Shown here in pieces: positions 43,879-57,102 of a stretch of 64,000 nt of DNA (position 1 is the stretch's first letter; each line of letters begins with the position of its first letter). This DNA is from Phragmites australis. Lineage: Eukaryota; Streptophyta; Magnoliopsida; Poales; Poaceae. The translations under genes and the position numbers were made by a program. A model generated the notes under the pieces. It was not told the origin of the DNA and did not search any database. It saw only the letters and a program-made list of their open reading frames with translations. The stretch covers positions 1,123,501-1,187,500 of the forward strand of contig NC_084936.1 in assembly GCF_958298935.1 (NCBI RefSeq). The letters are read 5' to 3'.

Positions 43879-44025
43879 GAGTTTTTTTTTTACATTTTCT
43901 AACTTTAAAAATTAAATAAATAGCTCCCAGATGAAAAAATTTACAGAAATAGATGCCTACCACCCTCTCAAAAAGTTTCAGCTATTTATTTAATTTTTTA
44001 AATTAGAAAATGTAAAAAAAAACTC
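43879..44025. mobile_element. 147-bp miniature of the 36061 foldback family
   Basis: Begins GAGTTTTTTTTTTACATTTTC and ends GAAAATGTAAAAAAAAACTC. The arms AATTAAATAAATAGC / GCTATTTATTTAATT pair around a short loop (CCAGATGAAAAA...CCTACCACC). Perfect 9-bp target duplication TCTTCTTTC at 43870-43878 and 44026-44034. Confidence 0.9.
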
Positions 44026-44034
44026 TCTTCTTTC

Positions 44035-45032
44035 TAGGTCAAAACATTCTCATGGGCTTAGTCTGACGACAATAAAACACAGAAGCCCAATATCTAAAAA
44101 CTCATTCTTAAGCCCATAAACACATCTGCTCAGAGGAAGGCCCATTAATTGTTTCGCAGACTGGGTATACACTAGGCTGGGCCTGAATTTCAGCTCTACT
44201 ATGAGTATTGGGCTGTCGTAGTGAGCCCATTATCTCACAAGTCATCTAGCTTCTTTCATGGTTCCATTTTGGAAGAAGAACGGGTATGTTTTTTGGCCCA
44301 TCCTTGTTCACTAGCTTTGCTTGCCGAAGTTAAACTAGACAAATCTTACTTAAAAAAAGAAAATCAATTTAGCTTTCTCTCAAAAAAAGTCTTACCATCT
44401 TGCTTAAATTCAAACTAAGCAAAAAAAAAATCAAGCATACTTGCATGTTCTCTAGCTTTGTTAGATAAAGGTGGGCAAAAAAACAAATATACCCTACATT
44501 TGATCTCACTCGTCTATATCAAACCCTAGTTTTCCTCACTCAATCACAAAACCAGATATCCTTCATCCGTGAAGAACTATACAATACCGTGCAAATGACA
44601 CTCTTCGGTGGTTTTAGATGATGTGAAAGTAGGTCCCACATGTTAGCCTCTACCTTGTCTTCTTCCATCTCACTCTTTCTCTTCCTCCATTATCGATGAG
44701 CTCGCATGGCGAAGCTCTCCTCGCGATCGAGATCCATCTCTACTTGGCGTAGCAGCGCTCACCGCCCTCAGCTAGGCATCTGCACGTGTTCCTAGCTTTG
44801 GCTCAACCGGTAGGCCGTTAGGGGATGCCTTCTTCTTTCGCATGGTGCTCTGCGTGCTCGGTGGGGGAACACCTCCATGGCCAGGTGCAAATGTGCAATT
44901 GTGCAAAGGGGCATTTACTACGCCACCAAATCAAGCTCATCGCCGTCAAAATTGTTTCCGCATGCAACGAACCGGACCCAAGCGCCACCCCAAATCAAGC
45001 TCACGCGTAGCCAAATCAAGCTTTTCATTGCC
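44035..45032. other. Intergenic DNA
   Basis: No supported gene. 44480-45030 looks like decayed gene-proximal sequence (AAACCCTAGTTTTC, CTTCCATCTCACTC) but no ORF can be placed. Short frames at 44825-45128 overlap one another and have no family. Confidence 0.4.
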
Positions 45033-45037
45033 CAACC

Positions 45038-45186
45038 TGGAGTATATTTGATAGTTAGTATTTGTAATACCATACTGTCATACGTATCAGAGAGGTATCT
45101 TGCCCATCAAATTTCTATACTCTATTAATACTGTCCATGAGACTCAATGTAACATCCACAATTCCACCAATTTTATTCCTCTTACA
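45038..45186 (+). repeat. Left LTR of the short-LTR element
   Basis: TGGAGTATATTTGATAG... to ...TATTCCTCTTACA, aligned with 47332-47483 over its full length with moderate divergence. Confidence 0.83.
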
Positions 45187-45449
45187 TGATATCAGTTTAG
45201 CTTTCGGTCCTAGCTCTAAACCCATCGCTTCCACTGCGCCGCCCCTAGGGAGATCGATCTCTATGATCTCCATCGGGGTTGCGCAACTTGTAGCTATGTT
45301 TTCACGGCCGACCCCATTGATCTGCCATCGTCTTAAGTGTCATACTATTAAGAGAGGTTGATGTGCGTTTACTTGAGACATCTAAAGTGCCATAATTGCT
45401 CAAACTTGTATTTCATATAGAGTGGGAAAATTAGTTTTAGATAAAACAA

Positions 45450-46480
45450 AGAAAGACAACCTTTTAGTGTTTCTGAGTTGTGGCGGTCTGACCGTTGGAA
45501 CAGCCGGTCTGACCGCTGTATAGAAAAGGCTATTCTGTTCAAGTTTCAAGTGTAATGGTCTCATCGAAGGGCCTTGCTGGTCTGACCGATGTATAACCAT
45601 GCTTGAGATGTGTTCGGACCTAAGTCCCGATCTGATCGTGGCATGGTCCAGTCTGACCGCCAAGGAACAGAGGGGTTCAGACCCTCTGCTCTAGCTGGCG
45701 GTCTGACCGTTGGGCATGGCCGATCTGACCACTCGGGAACAGAGAGTTTTGACACTCCGTTCCTTGCTCGTGGTCTGACCGAGATGGTTGGCGATCTGAC
45801 TGCCAGCATGTGTTAGAAGTAATCATCATGACTTTATAGCCATTGAACGGCTGGCGGTCTGACCATCAGTTGACCTGTGGTCTGACCGCTAGTGTCGCAA
45901 AAGTGTCAAATCAGCAGAAACAGTCACATTTTAGAGTGTGGCCTATATATAGTCGCTTAGCTAGTTCAAGGGAGCAGGCTAGCACTTCACTACAATTCAT
46001 TTGAGCTCTTACCTTACTCATCTCCCTTTCTTGGCTTAGTGGTTACATTTTTAAGAGTGTGAGTGCATCTAGTGAATAACTTTGAAGAGTTTGAGCATTG
46101 GTGTACTAGTGATCCTTCAAGCAAGTGTTATTGACTTGTTACTCTTAGAGGTTGCAGTCTCTTAGACGGTTTGGAGGTTGTTACACTGTTGAGCCCTTCA
46201 AAGAAGATTTTGAAGGCTCCACAACGGTGATTGCAAGAGGCTTTGAGCACGCCTTGCCAGAGAGGGAAAGTGCTACTCTAGTGAAATTGAAGTATTTAGT
46301 AGTTCTTGTTCTATTACAGCTTAAAATCAAGTTGTTCGGTGTGAGTTATTTCTCGTGTGAGAATTAAATACTTGATAGAGAAGCGGTTAGAAGTTTGAAC
46401 TCATATCAACTTGGATTAGGGGTGATCGGCAAATCACCGATACCACAGGATACATTTCGTGTGTCATCCTTTGAGTTATT
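45450..46480. mobile_element. LTR-like block rich in GGTCTGACCG, nested
   Basis: 45480-45900 carries about ten variants of the near-palindrome (C)GGTCTGACCG. A TATA word (GTGGCCTATATATAGTCGC, about 45940-45958) and transcript-leader-like sequence follow. Such repeats and a TATA are known in LTRs of some grass retroelements, so a solo LTR is likely. Its exact ends and target duplication could not be fixed. Confidence 0.45.
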
Positions 46481-47331
46481 TATTTTCATGCAAATTACTT
46501 TATGTAATTTATCTTTCTAGAATATAAATTATTGAATGTCACCCTAGAATTGTAAACCTTGACATAGCTCTTAGTTGTTTTCATATTGCTCTAGTGATAT
46601 TTCGTTTGTTTTCACAAGTCTGCTTACTCTAGTGATCACTAGTAGGTATCCTAGATCGTATAGCCTTGCTGATCCATCGATCGCTCCTTCACTTCGGAAT
46701 ACACTGCTTGGCTTCACCCTCTCTGGTGCCTCCTCCCTCCGACGATGCTGCGGCATGACAGAGCGTGCTCGTCGACACCATCCAAGCACCCGTCAGCCTA
46801 CCATTGTCATGCTAGATCATCGTCACCGGCGTGTCATCAGCGCCATCGAGCCATCACACCACCGAGCGCCTACGCCCATGGCCACGTCGTCATCGCCTCT
46901 CGGCACCACCTTTTGGGTGTGGTCACCGGGGTCACTGCTCGCTCGTCCTCGCTACCACCGCCAGCGCCAGTCCGAGTCAGCACCAATCTGTCGAACTCTA
47001 GGCCCCCATTGCCACTGCCGCCTCCCGGTCAAGGCCACCGCCAGTTGGGTCGTCGGTTAGATCACATTGATTTTGTGTACCTATGCACCTGTGTTGGTAT
47101 TTTAGACTTGCACCCCTCTCCACAGCAACGTCCACAACACACCGCTCTCGGCTACCTCAGCAAAAAAAGGGCTACCATATGCATGAGCTACTCGTCGGTC
47201 TCCACTCCAGTCGCAACACCTGCGATGCAGCGGCATTACGACTGCGGGAGGATGTCAGTCCGTCGGCTTACTACCTTCGGCTTCTTCTCCAGTCTGACTG
47301 TCTGCGATGCTCTCGCTACGACTACGGGGGA

Positions 47332-47483
47332 TGTTAGAGTATATTTGATAATTAATATTTGTAATTCCGTACTGCCATATATATCGGAGAGGTATCTTGC
47401 CTCCCAAGCCTCTATACTCAATTTATACCGTCCGATAGACTCAAAACAACATCCACAATTCCACCAATTCTATTCCTCTTACA
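47332..47483 (+). repeat. Right LTR of the short-LTR element
   Basis: TGTTAGAGTATATTTGATAA... to ...TATTCCTCTTACA, followed by CAACC. Confidence 0.87.
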
Positions 47484-47488
47484 CAACC

Positions 47489-50400
47489 GAGCCCGTCCCT
47501 GCGTAATATGATGTGTCGTTGTAGGCACGATGCTTCTCGCATGTGGAGCAACTATACCCGCACGAGCTCTGATGATCGCCACTGATGCTTATTCCCCTGC
47601 ACCTGGACCTAGGCACCACCACCGCAAGAGCTGCTGCCTTGGCTACTACTGCTACCATGCCGGGGAGGCCAGCCTCTTCTGCCTTCTAGCCATCATCGAA
47701 ATACGGTGCACGTAGGGACTGCCTGGGAGTTGTGTTGAGGGGCCATAGGAGTTGAGGAGTCTGTCGATGTGGTTAGGGCTGCATTGCGTGGCCAAGAAAC
47801 CTGTAAGAGGACATAGGGAGGGAGGGGGAAGGAGCGTGAGGTGGAAGGTGTCAGCCATGGGGAGATTGGTAGAGAAAAGGAATAAAAGAGGTAGAAGAAG
47901 ACAAGAGAGACTCCCAAATTTTCTTCGATAGGAAGAGAAAAAATAAAATGAGCTCACCTCATGATTTAATCAATGTACGAGCTCATGTCATAAGACCTTA
48001 CAATGCTACAACAATAATCGATTCTGAAGAATTACTTATAATACGTGTATCGGTAGGAGTAATATCCTCATGAGATGTCTCAATGACATACATGCCCTTC
48101 TGTCCTTGAGACATCGGTAGCATATAAGGCAACCCTGAAACTTTATAGTGGCATATCAGGAATTCTTTCAACTTGAAATGGGTGGTCTGGACGAGAAAGA
48201 CAAGCTATGGTATTCATCTAGGTCTTTTTTGACAAGGATATTCATCTAGGTTGTGGAGGCCATATCTTTGCTCTACAACATTCGCAGAAAAAAAAGCTCT
48301 ACAGCAGCTTCCAGTTCACTTGGACTGTACCGTCTATAGTGGCAGCATGTCCCTCTGATACCTGCTGACATTACTCTTCTACCGGATGCCCACATCCAAG
48401 AGTTAATTCACTCTATACATGCACAGTATATGGCACATTTCACACTGTTTCAACTAATTAACCATAACGAGTAACAGCTAGACAGCTGGAGCTATTGACA
48501 GCAGCCACTAACCTGACACTTGGCCTCAAAATTATCAATTATTGAACTCTACACGAGAAATGATATGATACCTGGTCAAAGCAGCGGTCATAAGTGAAAT
48601 AATTATTGAACCCAACCAAAAGAGAGATGCCCTTTGGGCACCATTAATTTGACCCATTAGCAGTGAGAATGGAATAATTACTGTGCTCAGATGATGATGT
48701 TTAGGACACGATCGATTTGACCCTCTCACAAACACGCAGTGGCAGATGAAGAACTACCGAGTAGGAATTTCTTACTTCTCTTTCTCCTCATCTTCTTTTC
48801 TTTCTCTTCCTCTGCCATGTATACCCAAAAATTAGAAGGGAGAGAGGGCTCCCAATTGCAACGAGGGGAATGGAGGCTCCACCACGGTAGATGCACCCTA
48901 GCAAGCACGAATTGCATTGCATGTGTTGCCCACCTACAATGCAAGGGCATGGCAAGGGAGGACACATCTCTCTTTCGGCTCCCAAGTCAATGCAGGAAAA
49001 GAAGAAGAAGATGATAGGACCGCGAGAGAGGAGCATGAACAAACGAATAGGAGCAGGCTAGGGCGCTAGGCTCTGACACGAGCCCTAGCACTTTTGTTCA
49101 TCTGGCTTTTCTAGTAGCCTTTGCACACTATGGGGCCTGCCATGGCTTTCGTCTAGGTCGTCAGCTCACATCACCCAGTCGGTGCATTCGATTAAGCCAA
49201 GCAATCGAAATACTGTAATTGCTAGTAGAGAAAAGAGTTTTCTAATAAACCCCAAAAGGATAAAACCACTCTTTTACACTGCATGCTAAATATCTAGTAT
49301 TTAAGTCCCCAGCTAACTCAATCCTGTTAAACCCGCAACCGTAAAAATCTTTTTTTCCTGAGATCGAAAAAATAACAACTGTAAATTCATTTCAGACCGA
49401 CCTCTGTGACTATAAATACAATGTTGTTTTAACATTAACAGTTGCAGGTCTGTAACAGGAAAATGTAATAGAATTTTATTGTTGTGGGTTTGCTTGGTTG
49501 GTGGGCAGCGTGTTAAATAGCTTACATGCAGTCTGCACACAGGTCGCTCCCGCACCAGGCGCCAACCAACCAACGAGCCTGACAACCCTATGTGAGCAAA
49601 CTCCCAACATCCCACCTCCCAATAGTTAGATACGTAGCACAAAAACCATCAATCATGTTGACATGAAAAAGGAATCTTGCGTTGATTGAAATCTTTACGA
49701 CACAAATGATCCCAAATCGTACCTCCGTTTGACAATCTGTTTGAATCATTTTACTAAAAAGATGCATTTAACAAAACTAGATCTATTATGGATATATTCT
49801 GAGGAAGTTTCAAAAGTTCACATCAAAATTTCTGTAGTTATAACTGTAGTCACTGTGAGTTACGGGCGATTACGATCACAACTTTCCCATTGGTTGATGC
49901 GTACATACATACTTTTGATCGTAACTTGATAGACATCGTGGGTTGCATGCTAATAAGATTGCAAATAGTTGCAGACTTGGTTGTAATTCGGTCATAATTT
50001 GGATTGTACTTGCTTTCTGATGGTAATTTGGTAGACATGTTTGTAACTACTTTCAGACCAGATCGTAATCGGCTTGTAATTTTTCTTAGACGATAGTAAT
50101 CGATTGTAACTGTAGTAGCCAACTTCTCCATGACAAGCATGATCATAACCTATTGCAATTCGTAACAAACACGATCGCAATTACGTGATACTCTTTCGGA
50201 ACATATCGTATCGTAATAATTGATTGTAACTCGTAGTGGATAGGATTGTAACTGGCGAATCATATATATACAGAGTATTTAACACACATCATCTTAAATA
50301 ATTATTTAATGCACTGGCTAAACATCATCGAATCAATCTGATTGTGTGATTATTTTTATGATTGTGGGATCATCTTTATGGTTACAGGATCATTTTTACG

Positions 50401-52500
50401 ATTGTGTCTTAAAAATTATGATTTTACAATTGCGGGATTATTTTTATGGTTGCGGACGTGGGTTTGCTTGGTTTGATGGCCAGCGCTAAATAGTAGGAGT
50501 ATGTATTAGCTAGAAGCCAGTGATCATGCATGCCCTGTTATCTGTCATGTTTAATCAGTTCCTATCTTGTTAGCTTGGTGGTTATTGAATAGATTAACTA
50601 GAAACCAGTGGTCATGCACTTTCACACCTGAGGTGCTGTGACCTGGCTACGTCCTTTCTTTAGCGTACTGATTAGGTTTAATAGCTAAATTAATAATTTA
50701 TCGTCAACAACCGACCTAACGAAAGAACCTACACATATATGATGAAGAGCTAGAAACTGATCTATCGCTCCAATTAAAGTTTCTGAGATCAACTACATTT
50801 TGTACATGATGAGCACGGAATCGATGGATTATCCGTCCAGGCATCGGCTTCCGGAACTCCAACTTTTTTTATATTTTAGAACGGAGGTCGGCACCATGCT
50901 ATCCTGCTTACGGCGCCTTCTATCTACCAACCGAGCGCCTCTTGGTTCTTAGATTCCTTAACTTTGCCATGTTTATCAAATGGCAAAGGTTGATCATAAA
51001 GTTCCAGTTGGTACTCTTACCGCTGCTGCATTGCAATCTCTAAAGCGAGATGCTAATCAACCATTTTTTCTGTTGATAGGTACTTAAACTCTTTGATTCC
51101 TATTGATTAGGAGACCAGTTTTTATGTTATTGGTGACAATACAAAGTTACAAACCTGTAGATTCAGGAGAGGTACAAGGCCTGCCATTCCCTATCGGCAC
51201 ATACCATTCACTGTCCCTCATTTGGGATCAGAAAAGCTGGGTAAAGCTCTCTTGTCGTGACCATGGTGGCAAGGTCTCTTTCGAGCGTTAGCCATCGCAA
51301 ATAGAACAACACGGTGTATGTTACGCAGTACTAGATGTAGCTGTACATTGATGCATACATGGCAGGTGGTTTCTTGGTAATTAATTCATCACCTGATTCA
51401 TTCATTTCCAACAAGTAAACAGATTCTTTCTGCCATCAGGAGTGAACAGAGACTAGACAATTTTTTTAATAACTTTCGATTCCTACGCGCGAACGAGACA
51501 TCAAAACATCTAGGATGTACACAACTATTACATTGTTATCACCAAAATTTGCCGAAATAAATCAACTTTACAAGACTAAAAAAGGAAAAAAAAACTCAGT
51601 GCGAGTTGGGAGTGTGATGGCTTGGACGCATCCTCCGCGACATGATTACCGATATGAGTATCATGCATGAGAGAGATGCCCAGAGAAAGGAGAGGTCGGG
51701 AAAGAGAGAGAGAGAAACAAAGTGTTAAAAAAGAACAAGTTGATAAGAGGTACTGAAATGAATTGATGCGATTCTTCCTCCAGTAAGGTGCTAGTATATA
51801 TGTTCTTTAACTTCTCATACACTGCTCAGAGATTGATTGTTTACTCAGTAAAGTTACAGAGAAAATGAAAGAGACGAGTGATTAATTGATGAAACAACAA
51901 CTTCACATTCTTTTTAGCAATATCTGAAAGTTTTGTCGTTCCTCTGTGGTGCAGTATAAAAAGAGATGTTCTAGAATCAAGTGAACGGAGCAAGTCTTCT
52001 CGTTCAGCTCAAGACTTTGCATGTGATTCTCGTATGTACCAGCAACCATTAAAAAAACACGTGGATATGGCACAAAATTTGGTAGAATATATGATTGCAA
52101 GAAATTTGTGTAGAACTATTTCAACAAACACAATGGAGAAGACTACCCACAGTGCCGGACGACGATCACAGAACAGGAAGAGAAAAAAAAAAATCTCTGC
52201 AGGTTGGCTTGGTAGCATGTTGTTGAAAGAGTAGAATGCTTGGGAGAATACTCGACTTGATTATCCTTTGATAGCCGTAGGTAAGAGTTAGAGTTTAGCT
52301 CCAATAACTATATGAGTATCTCTGACTACAACAAACAGTCAGTTAGCATCTTCATGTTGGCGAGCACTGTAGCAATCCGGTTGTTGCTGTAAGATTTTTT
52401 TTTCCGGATCTCCTATCGTTCTGTATCAGTTTATGGATCAAATAGCTGATACACATAATACAATAATTGTGACATCACAATTATACATCGTACATAAAAA
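47489..52500. other. Intergenic DNA, no supported gene
   Basis: A 5-kb stretch without a recognisable gene. Short frames here lack family signals. 49840-50280 is rich in GATTGTAACT/GATCGTAAT words. 50340-50460 has short degenerate repeats of the type GATTGTGGGATTATTTTTATG. 50980-51080 (KVPVGTLTAAALQSLKRD) may be a coding relic. Confidence 0.45.
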
Positions 52501-55385
52501 CATTAGAGTTACCAAGTACAAAAGGTTTTCAATTCATACTGTATATTACAAACCTAACCTAATGGTTATCAAAAGCACAACAGAATGACTACCCAAAGGC
52601 ACATGCAACTATGGTGCGAATGTGACTACTAATCTACTCCTCATCCGAGCCTTCATCTCCAGCGAAGTCGGCATTAGCTTTCTTATTTAAATGATAGAAA
52701 GAGTGAGTACGAAAGATACTCAATAAATCCTATATTACTTCAAGGTGTTGATAGATGCATAAAGGATTTCTCAAGGATGATACTCTACGGTTTAGTTTTA
52801 AATGCAAGACAGTGTTATGCAGATATTCAATTGTATTCTTTACTGTTAACTTTGAAAATAATGTAGCAAAGTAACAAGGTATATCTTTGGGGTTTCGATC
52901 TTGAGAGGGGCTACACCTCGCTCTGCAGTCCCTATAATTGTATCTGGTGTACCTCTAGTACTACACAGCTCCTGGTGGATTAAACCAGCAACCTCATCAC
53001 ACAGATATTTAGTCTATCCACTCATTCATCAAAGACACACACCCATGAGTCTAATCCAAGTGTGATCATTGCTTTGCATGTCTATGATCGTAGATATGGC
53101 TATTCGAATAGATTTGCACTCTGCAAATGTTACACACTATATCCATACGATATACTTAGCCTCCAACTGTTGCAAGCGGATGAACGAGTCATACTGAGTT
53201 CCTGTACCCATCGAGCATGTTGCTACATGATCCACTCACAGGAAAAACAATAAGGGTCTGGAGCATTGGATTAATCGTGGCATGACGGCCATTGCAATGT
53301 TACCAGCCAACTCTCGTATTGCGCACAGTAACTAGTATTCTCCTGCATTCTCATTGTACCCCTACCTTCAGGTGGGTAACGAGCCCAGCTAATAGGGTGT
53401 GAGATCAAGTCCTGCTCATTCAGGACACATATGATTTCACTGGAGTTACTTAGCATAATGGCGTAATGATTTGGTACTTATACGGCCCGGATAAACATCT
53501 TCAGTTGGCAATGAATACCATAAAGCTTGCTCAAGCCCTAAGAGCATCCTCGACCAGATGACTACTCTACTTACTCCCACTAAACAGTTTTAACCCATTT
53601 TACACCCTATTTGCCATATCTCTCACCATATCAAGCATTCTTCTTTCACCAAAGATTCATGATATATGAGTTGATTTAATTAAATGGTGAAGTGACATCT
53701 CTGAAGAGAATTCCATCCTAAGCATGCTAGGTATCACGGTGTCGGTCTGACATTAACATAGATAATGACAGATAAATCCTAAAGTGATATGTATTCTGGA
53801 TAACACAGTAAGGCATGATAATTGTTTAATAGATTTTAACTACTGTAAGAAGTTGAAATAGCGCAATACATAACACATGAGATAATCAATCACATTTTAA
53901 GTTGATCAATTAGATTATTGCAAAACATAGATTCAGAATGATCAAGGAGATAGGACTTGCCTTCTCTGAAGTCTTCTTCTAAGCCTTGGTTGAAGTCAGG
54001 ATTCTCAGAGTTCTCCGCGAAGTCTTCCAGTTCTACAAACGTGTTTACAATCAATAATGACCTCTACTAGAGAAGAATATAGTAACATCAAATAGAAAAT
54101 AAATTGAGCTCTGATGGATATAACACTATGACAGAAAGGTAGATCTCGAATTTAGATGAATTTAGGTAAAAGAATTGCCAGAATCGAAGTTAGAATGAAA
54201 AAGTATGACTCCCGAATGATTTTACGACCTAGAATTAAATTGAAAAAAAAAATGAAATGTCACTATTTATGAGTGGGGCCAACAGGTGAGGCCACTAAAC
54301 AGTGATGTGGGGCCATAAGTGGGACCCATTGGAAAGTGATGTGGGGCCCACTGCACAGTAGTCAAATTGGGTTGGATTGGGCTTGAACTTAGGCCAGGGC
54401 CGGGCTGCACAGTGGCCGGTCCATCGGGGTCGGGCCTACTTGCTTTGCGGGCCTTGGAAGTTGGGCCAACCGACGGGGGCATGGCCTTCGGCAGCTGGGT
54501 TAGCCTAGTAGGCCGACGACGCATGGTCCAAACCACGTCCTACTTGGCTGAGCCACGTAGGTGAGGTCGGAGCCCAACCACGTGCACGGACGCACTGGTC
54601 TCATTAGCGGAACAAAACAACGACGGAGGGGCTGCGGCGAGAAATTAGGGTGGCTCGTGCTGGAGAGCTCACCAGCGATGGTTTCTCGCTCAGTTGGGGC
54701 ACAATGATAAGCACGTGCCGGGAATCTACATGCTATGTGGAACCCATTTTGGAGCTTATCAATGGTAGACAGTGACCGGAGCAACGTCAAATGATGGTCG
54801 GAGCGGGTCAAGGCGGCAGAGCAATGGCTGGGTAGTGGTAGAGCACTAATTGCGCGTGTAGGGCACTTGCAACCTACGGTCATGGTTCATCAGCTCACCA
54901 TGGCGTGAAGGCCAACTCAGCTGGTGACAAGGCGAGTACCGGTGATGAGCAATCACGACGACGGGGAAGGAATCAATGACCGAATGTCACTGCACAAAAG
55001 GGTAGCACAAGGGCATCAACTTGCTAGCTAGGAGGGAACAGGAAGGGACAAAGAAGCTCGCCAAGCTCGAAAATGGTGAAGGGCAGGGTAGTGGTCTGCG
55101 GTGTGATGCTTCGGCGCTGGCGACGGTTTGGCCTCGGGCTTGGGTGTGCTCACTTATGGCACCTGGATGAGAAAGGGTGGCACAGTGAAGGCGGCGAGCT
55201 TTTGGTGCTTCTCGATAGCTCGCGAGGAAGAGGCGGTGATGACCGAGCAGTAGTGGTGGAGAAATGGTGGCGGCGGTGGAGCAATGGCGCAGAGAAAGGG
55301 GAAAATGAGGCGGGGCTTCCCTTTTTATGGTGAGAGGGGGAGGAATAGAGAGGTGGCGGTAGAGAGAAGGTGTAGCGTGACTTTT
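52500..55385. mobile_element. Gypsy LTR-like DNA (undelimited)
   Basis: Contains text typical of long grass gypsy LTRs (GAGTACGAAAGATACTCAATAAATCC, a GGGGCC/GGGCCGGG-rich stretch at 54270-54560). On the - strand there are acidic exon-like pieces (ELEDFAENSENPDF near 54020, ANADFAGDEGSDEE near 52650). I could not fix ends or a target duplication. Confidence 0.3.
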
Positions 55386-56149
55386 GTAACACCCACGATT
55401 CCTACAAACCCAGAGGCTACCACCCCTCATCAAATCTTACACTAAGTATGGAAATTATTAGAAATTTTGGTATAATTTCCCCTGTATTTGTCGCCTTCCC
55501 AGACAAACAAGAATTTCACACAATTCACAAGCATTATATTTATGAGTAGAAAGTAAACATCATAGCCCAGTTCCAGATCCCGACATAACTCGAAGACTCG
55601 ATACGACTCTGAGACCCGTTACACACGATCAACTTGTCCAAGTAACCATTTAACCAACCAACTAGCAATTACAGTTTCAAGGCTTTAAGAGTAAAACTAA
55701 TTATAGAGGTGTGATCTCCATCATGATGCTACTCCCATCCCATGCATGTCGCGGTCATTTGGTACCTAAAAACCAAATAAAAAACAAGTATGAGTAAAAC
55801 ACTCAGCAAGTACAATATAGAAATGGAAAGACTAAAATGGCGAGTTAGGATCCAATAAAAAAGCATAACCAAATAAATTGTTTCTTGTCTTTTGAAAATG
55901 TCAAGAAGTAGTAATTTCCATATAAAATGGATAACACTTGAATACATCCTTAGCATTTAGCGGTAAAACCGAGTAAATGGGGCCAGTACTTACTCATAGA
56001 AACATGAATATAAGAACCAAACTGCACATATGGTGTTTTCTAGAGAATCCCCAGAACATGAATCATATGAAATAAACAACTTGAATCTTGAATCATCTTT
56101 GAAAGGAACAGTACCAGGAAACTTGAATCAAACAAACTCATGAAGATAA

Positions 56150-56670
56150 CTTATCTTAAAAAAAATCATAACTTTTTCATATGAACTCAGGTGGGACAAA
56201 CTTTATATGAAAATTGTAGTCCTCGACGAGATCTACAAATTTGTAGTTGAATTTTATTTCATTTGAAGCATTTATATGTTCAAATAATCGTTTGAAGTTT
56301 TAGATCAAAAGGATTGCATATGCTATTGTTATCACCAGTACTTCAGTAAGACAAGTCTTATTGTTGATAGTGAAGATCTTTGATCTTCTTCCTGTTAATC
56401 TTGTTAGAGATGTTAGAGTTGATAGTATTCTTTTTCTTCTCCTTGTTCTTGAGCTTACTTATATTAATAGGACTCGTGGTAACAATATCATATATATGTG
56501 TGAAACTTACGTGTGAAACTTCAAATGATTATTTGGACACCTAAATGATTTCAAATAAAAAAATCAACTACAATATTGCAGATCTCATCGAGGGCTACAA
56601 TTTTCACATAAAGTTTGTCCTCATCTAAGTTCATATGAAAAAGTTATGAATTTTTTAAGATAAGTTGTCA
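56150..56670. repeat. Inverted repeat with ~160-bp arms
   Basis: The left arm at 56150-56310 (ATCATAACTTTTTCATATGAA, GACAAACTTTATATGAAAATT) pairs with the right arm at 56508-56670. The spacer is about 200 bp. It adjoins the CACTA-like subterminal region and may be part of that element. Confidence 0.75.
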
Positions 56671-56689
56671 TCTATTTTCAGAGGTGGTT

Positions 56690-57102
56690 TCTTATACAAA
56701 TCGTCTCTAAAAATGGTCCTTCGTTACCACATGCGATTGCATAACTATTTCCACAGACGGTTACTTATATGAACCGTCTGTGTTAATCATCCTATTTTTA
56801 GAGACGATTCATATAAGAAATTGTACCTTAAAATAATATATTTTCACACGCGGTTTCTTATGTGAACTGCCTGTGGTAATCTTACTATTTTTAGAGATGG
56901 TTCGCATAAGGAACCATCCGTAGAAATGGTCATTTCCATAGGTACCACATGCGGTTTACATAAAAAACTGTCTGTAGAAATGACCTTTACACATGCGGCT
57001 TCTTACGTCGTCTGCATTTGAAAATCACTTAGGCAGTTTATCATATGACCTGCATGTGGAAAAACACTTTGGGTGTCTTGAAAAAATAGTTTTTTAATAG
57101 TG
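56690..57102. mobile_element. CACTA-like right end with subterminal repeats
   Basis: Repeated ACAGACGGTTACTTATATGA / GAACCGTCTGTG-type words in both directions, ending TTTTTTAATAGTG at 57102 (CACTATTAAAAAAC on the other strand). The left terminus was not found, so only one end is supported. Confidence 0.55.

Larger units (their letters stand above)
45038..47483 (+). mobile_element. Non-autonomous short-LTR retroelement (TRIM/LARD-like)
   Basis: Direct repeats 45038-45186 and 47332-47483 (about 150 bp, TG...CTCTTACA) flank the element. The target duplication CAACC is perfect (45033-45037 and 47484-47488). TGATATCAG after the left LTR is a degraded Met-tRNA primer-binding site, and CTACGGGGGA just before the right LTR is the purine-rich tract. 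No gag or pol. The middle holds an LTR-like block (45450-46480) that looks like a later insertion. Confidence 0.85.

Noticed and set aside
44825..45128. Overlapping short frames before the short-LTR element
   Set aside because: They overlap in three frames and extend into the LTR. No protein family and no start context.
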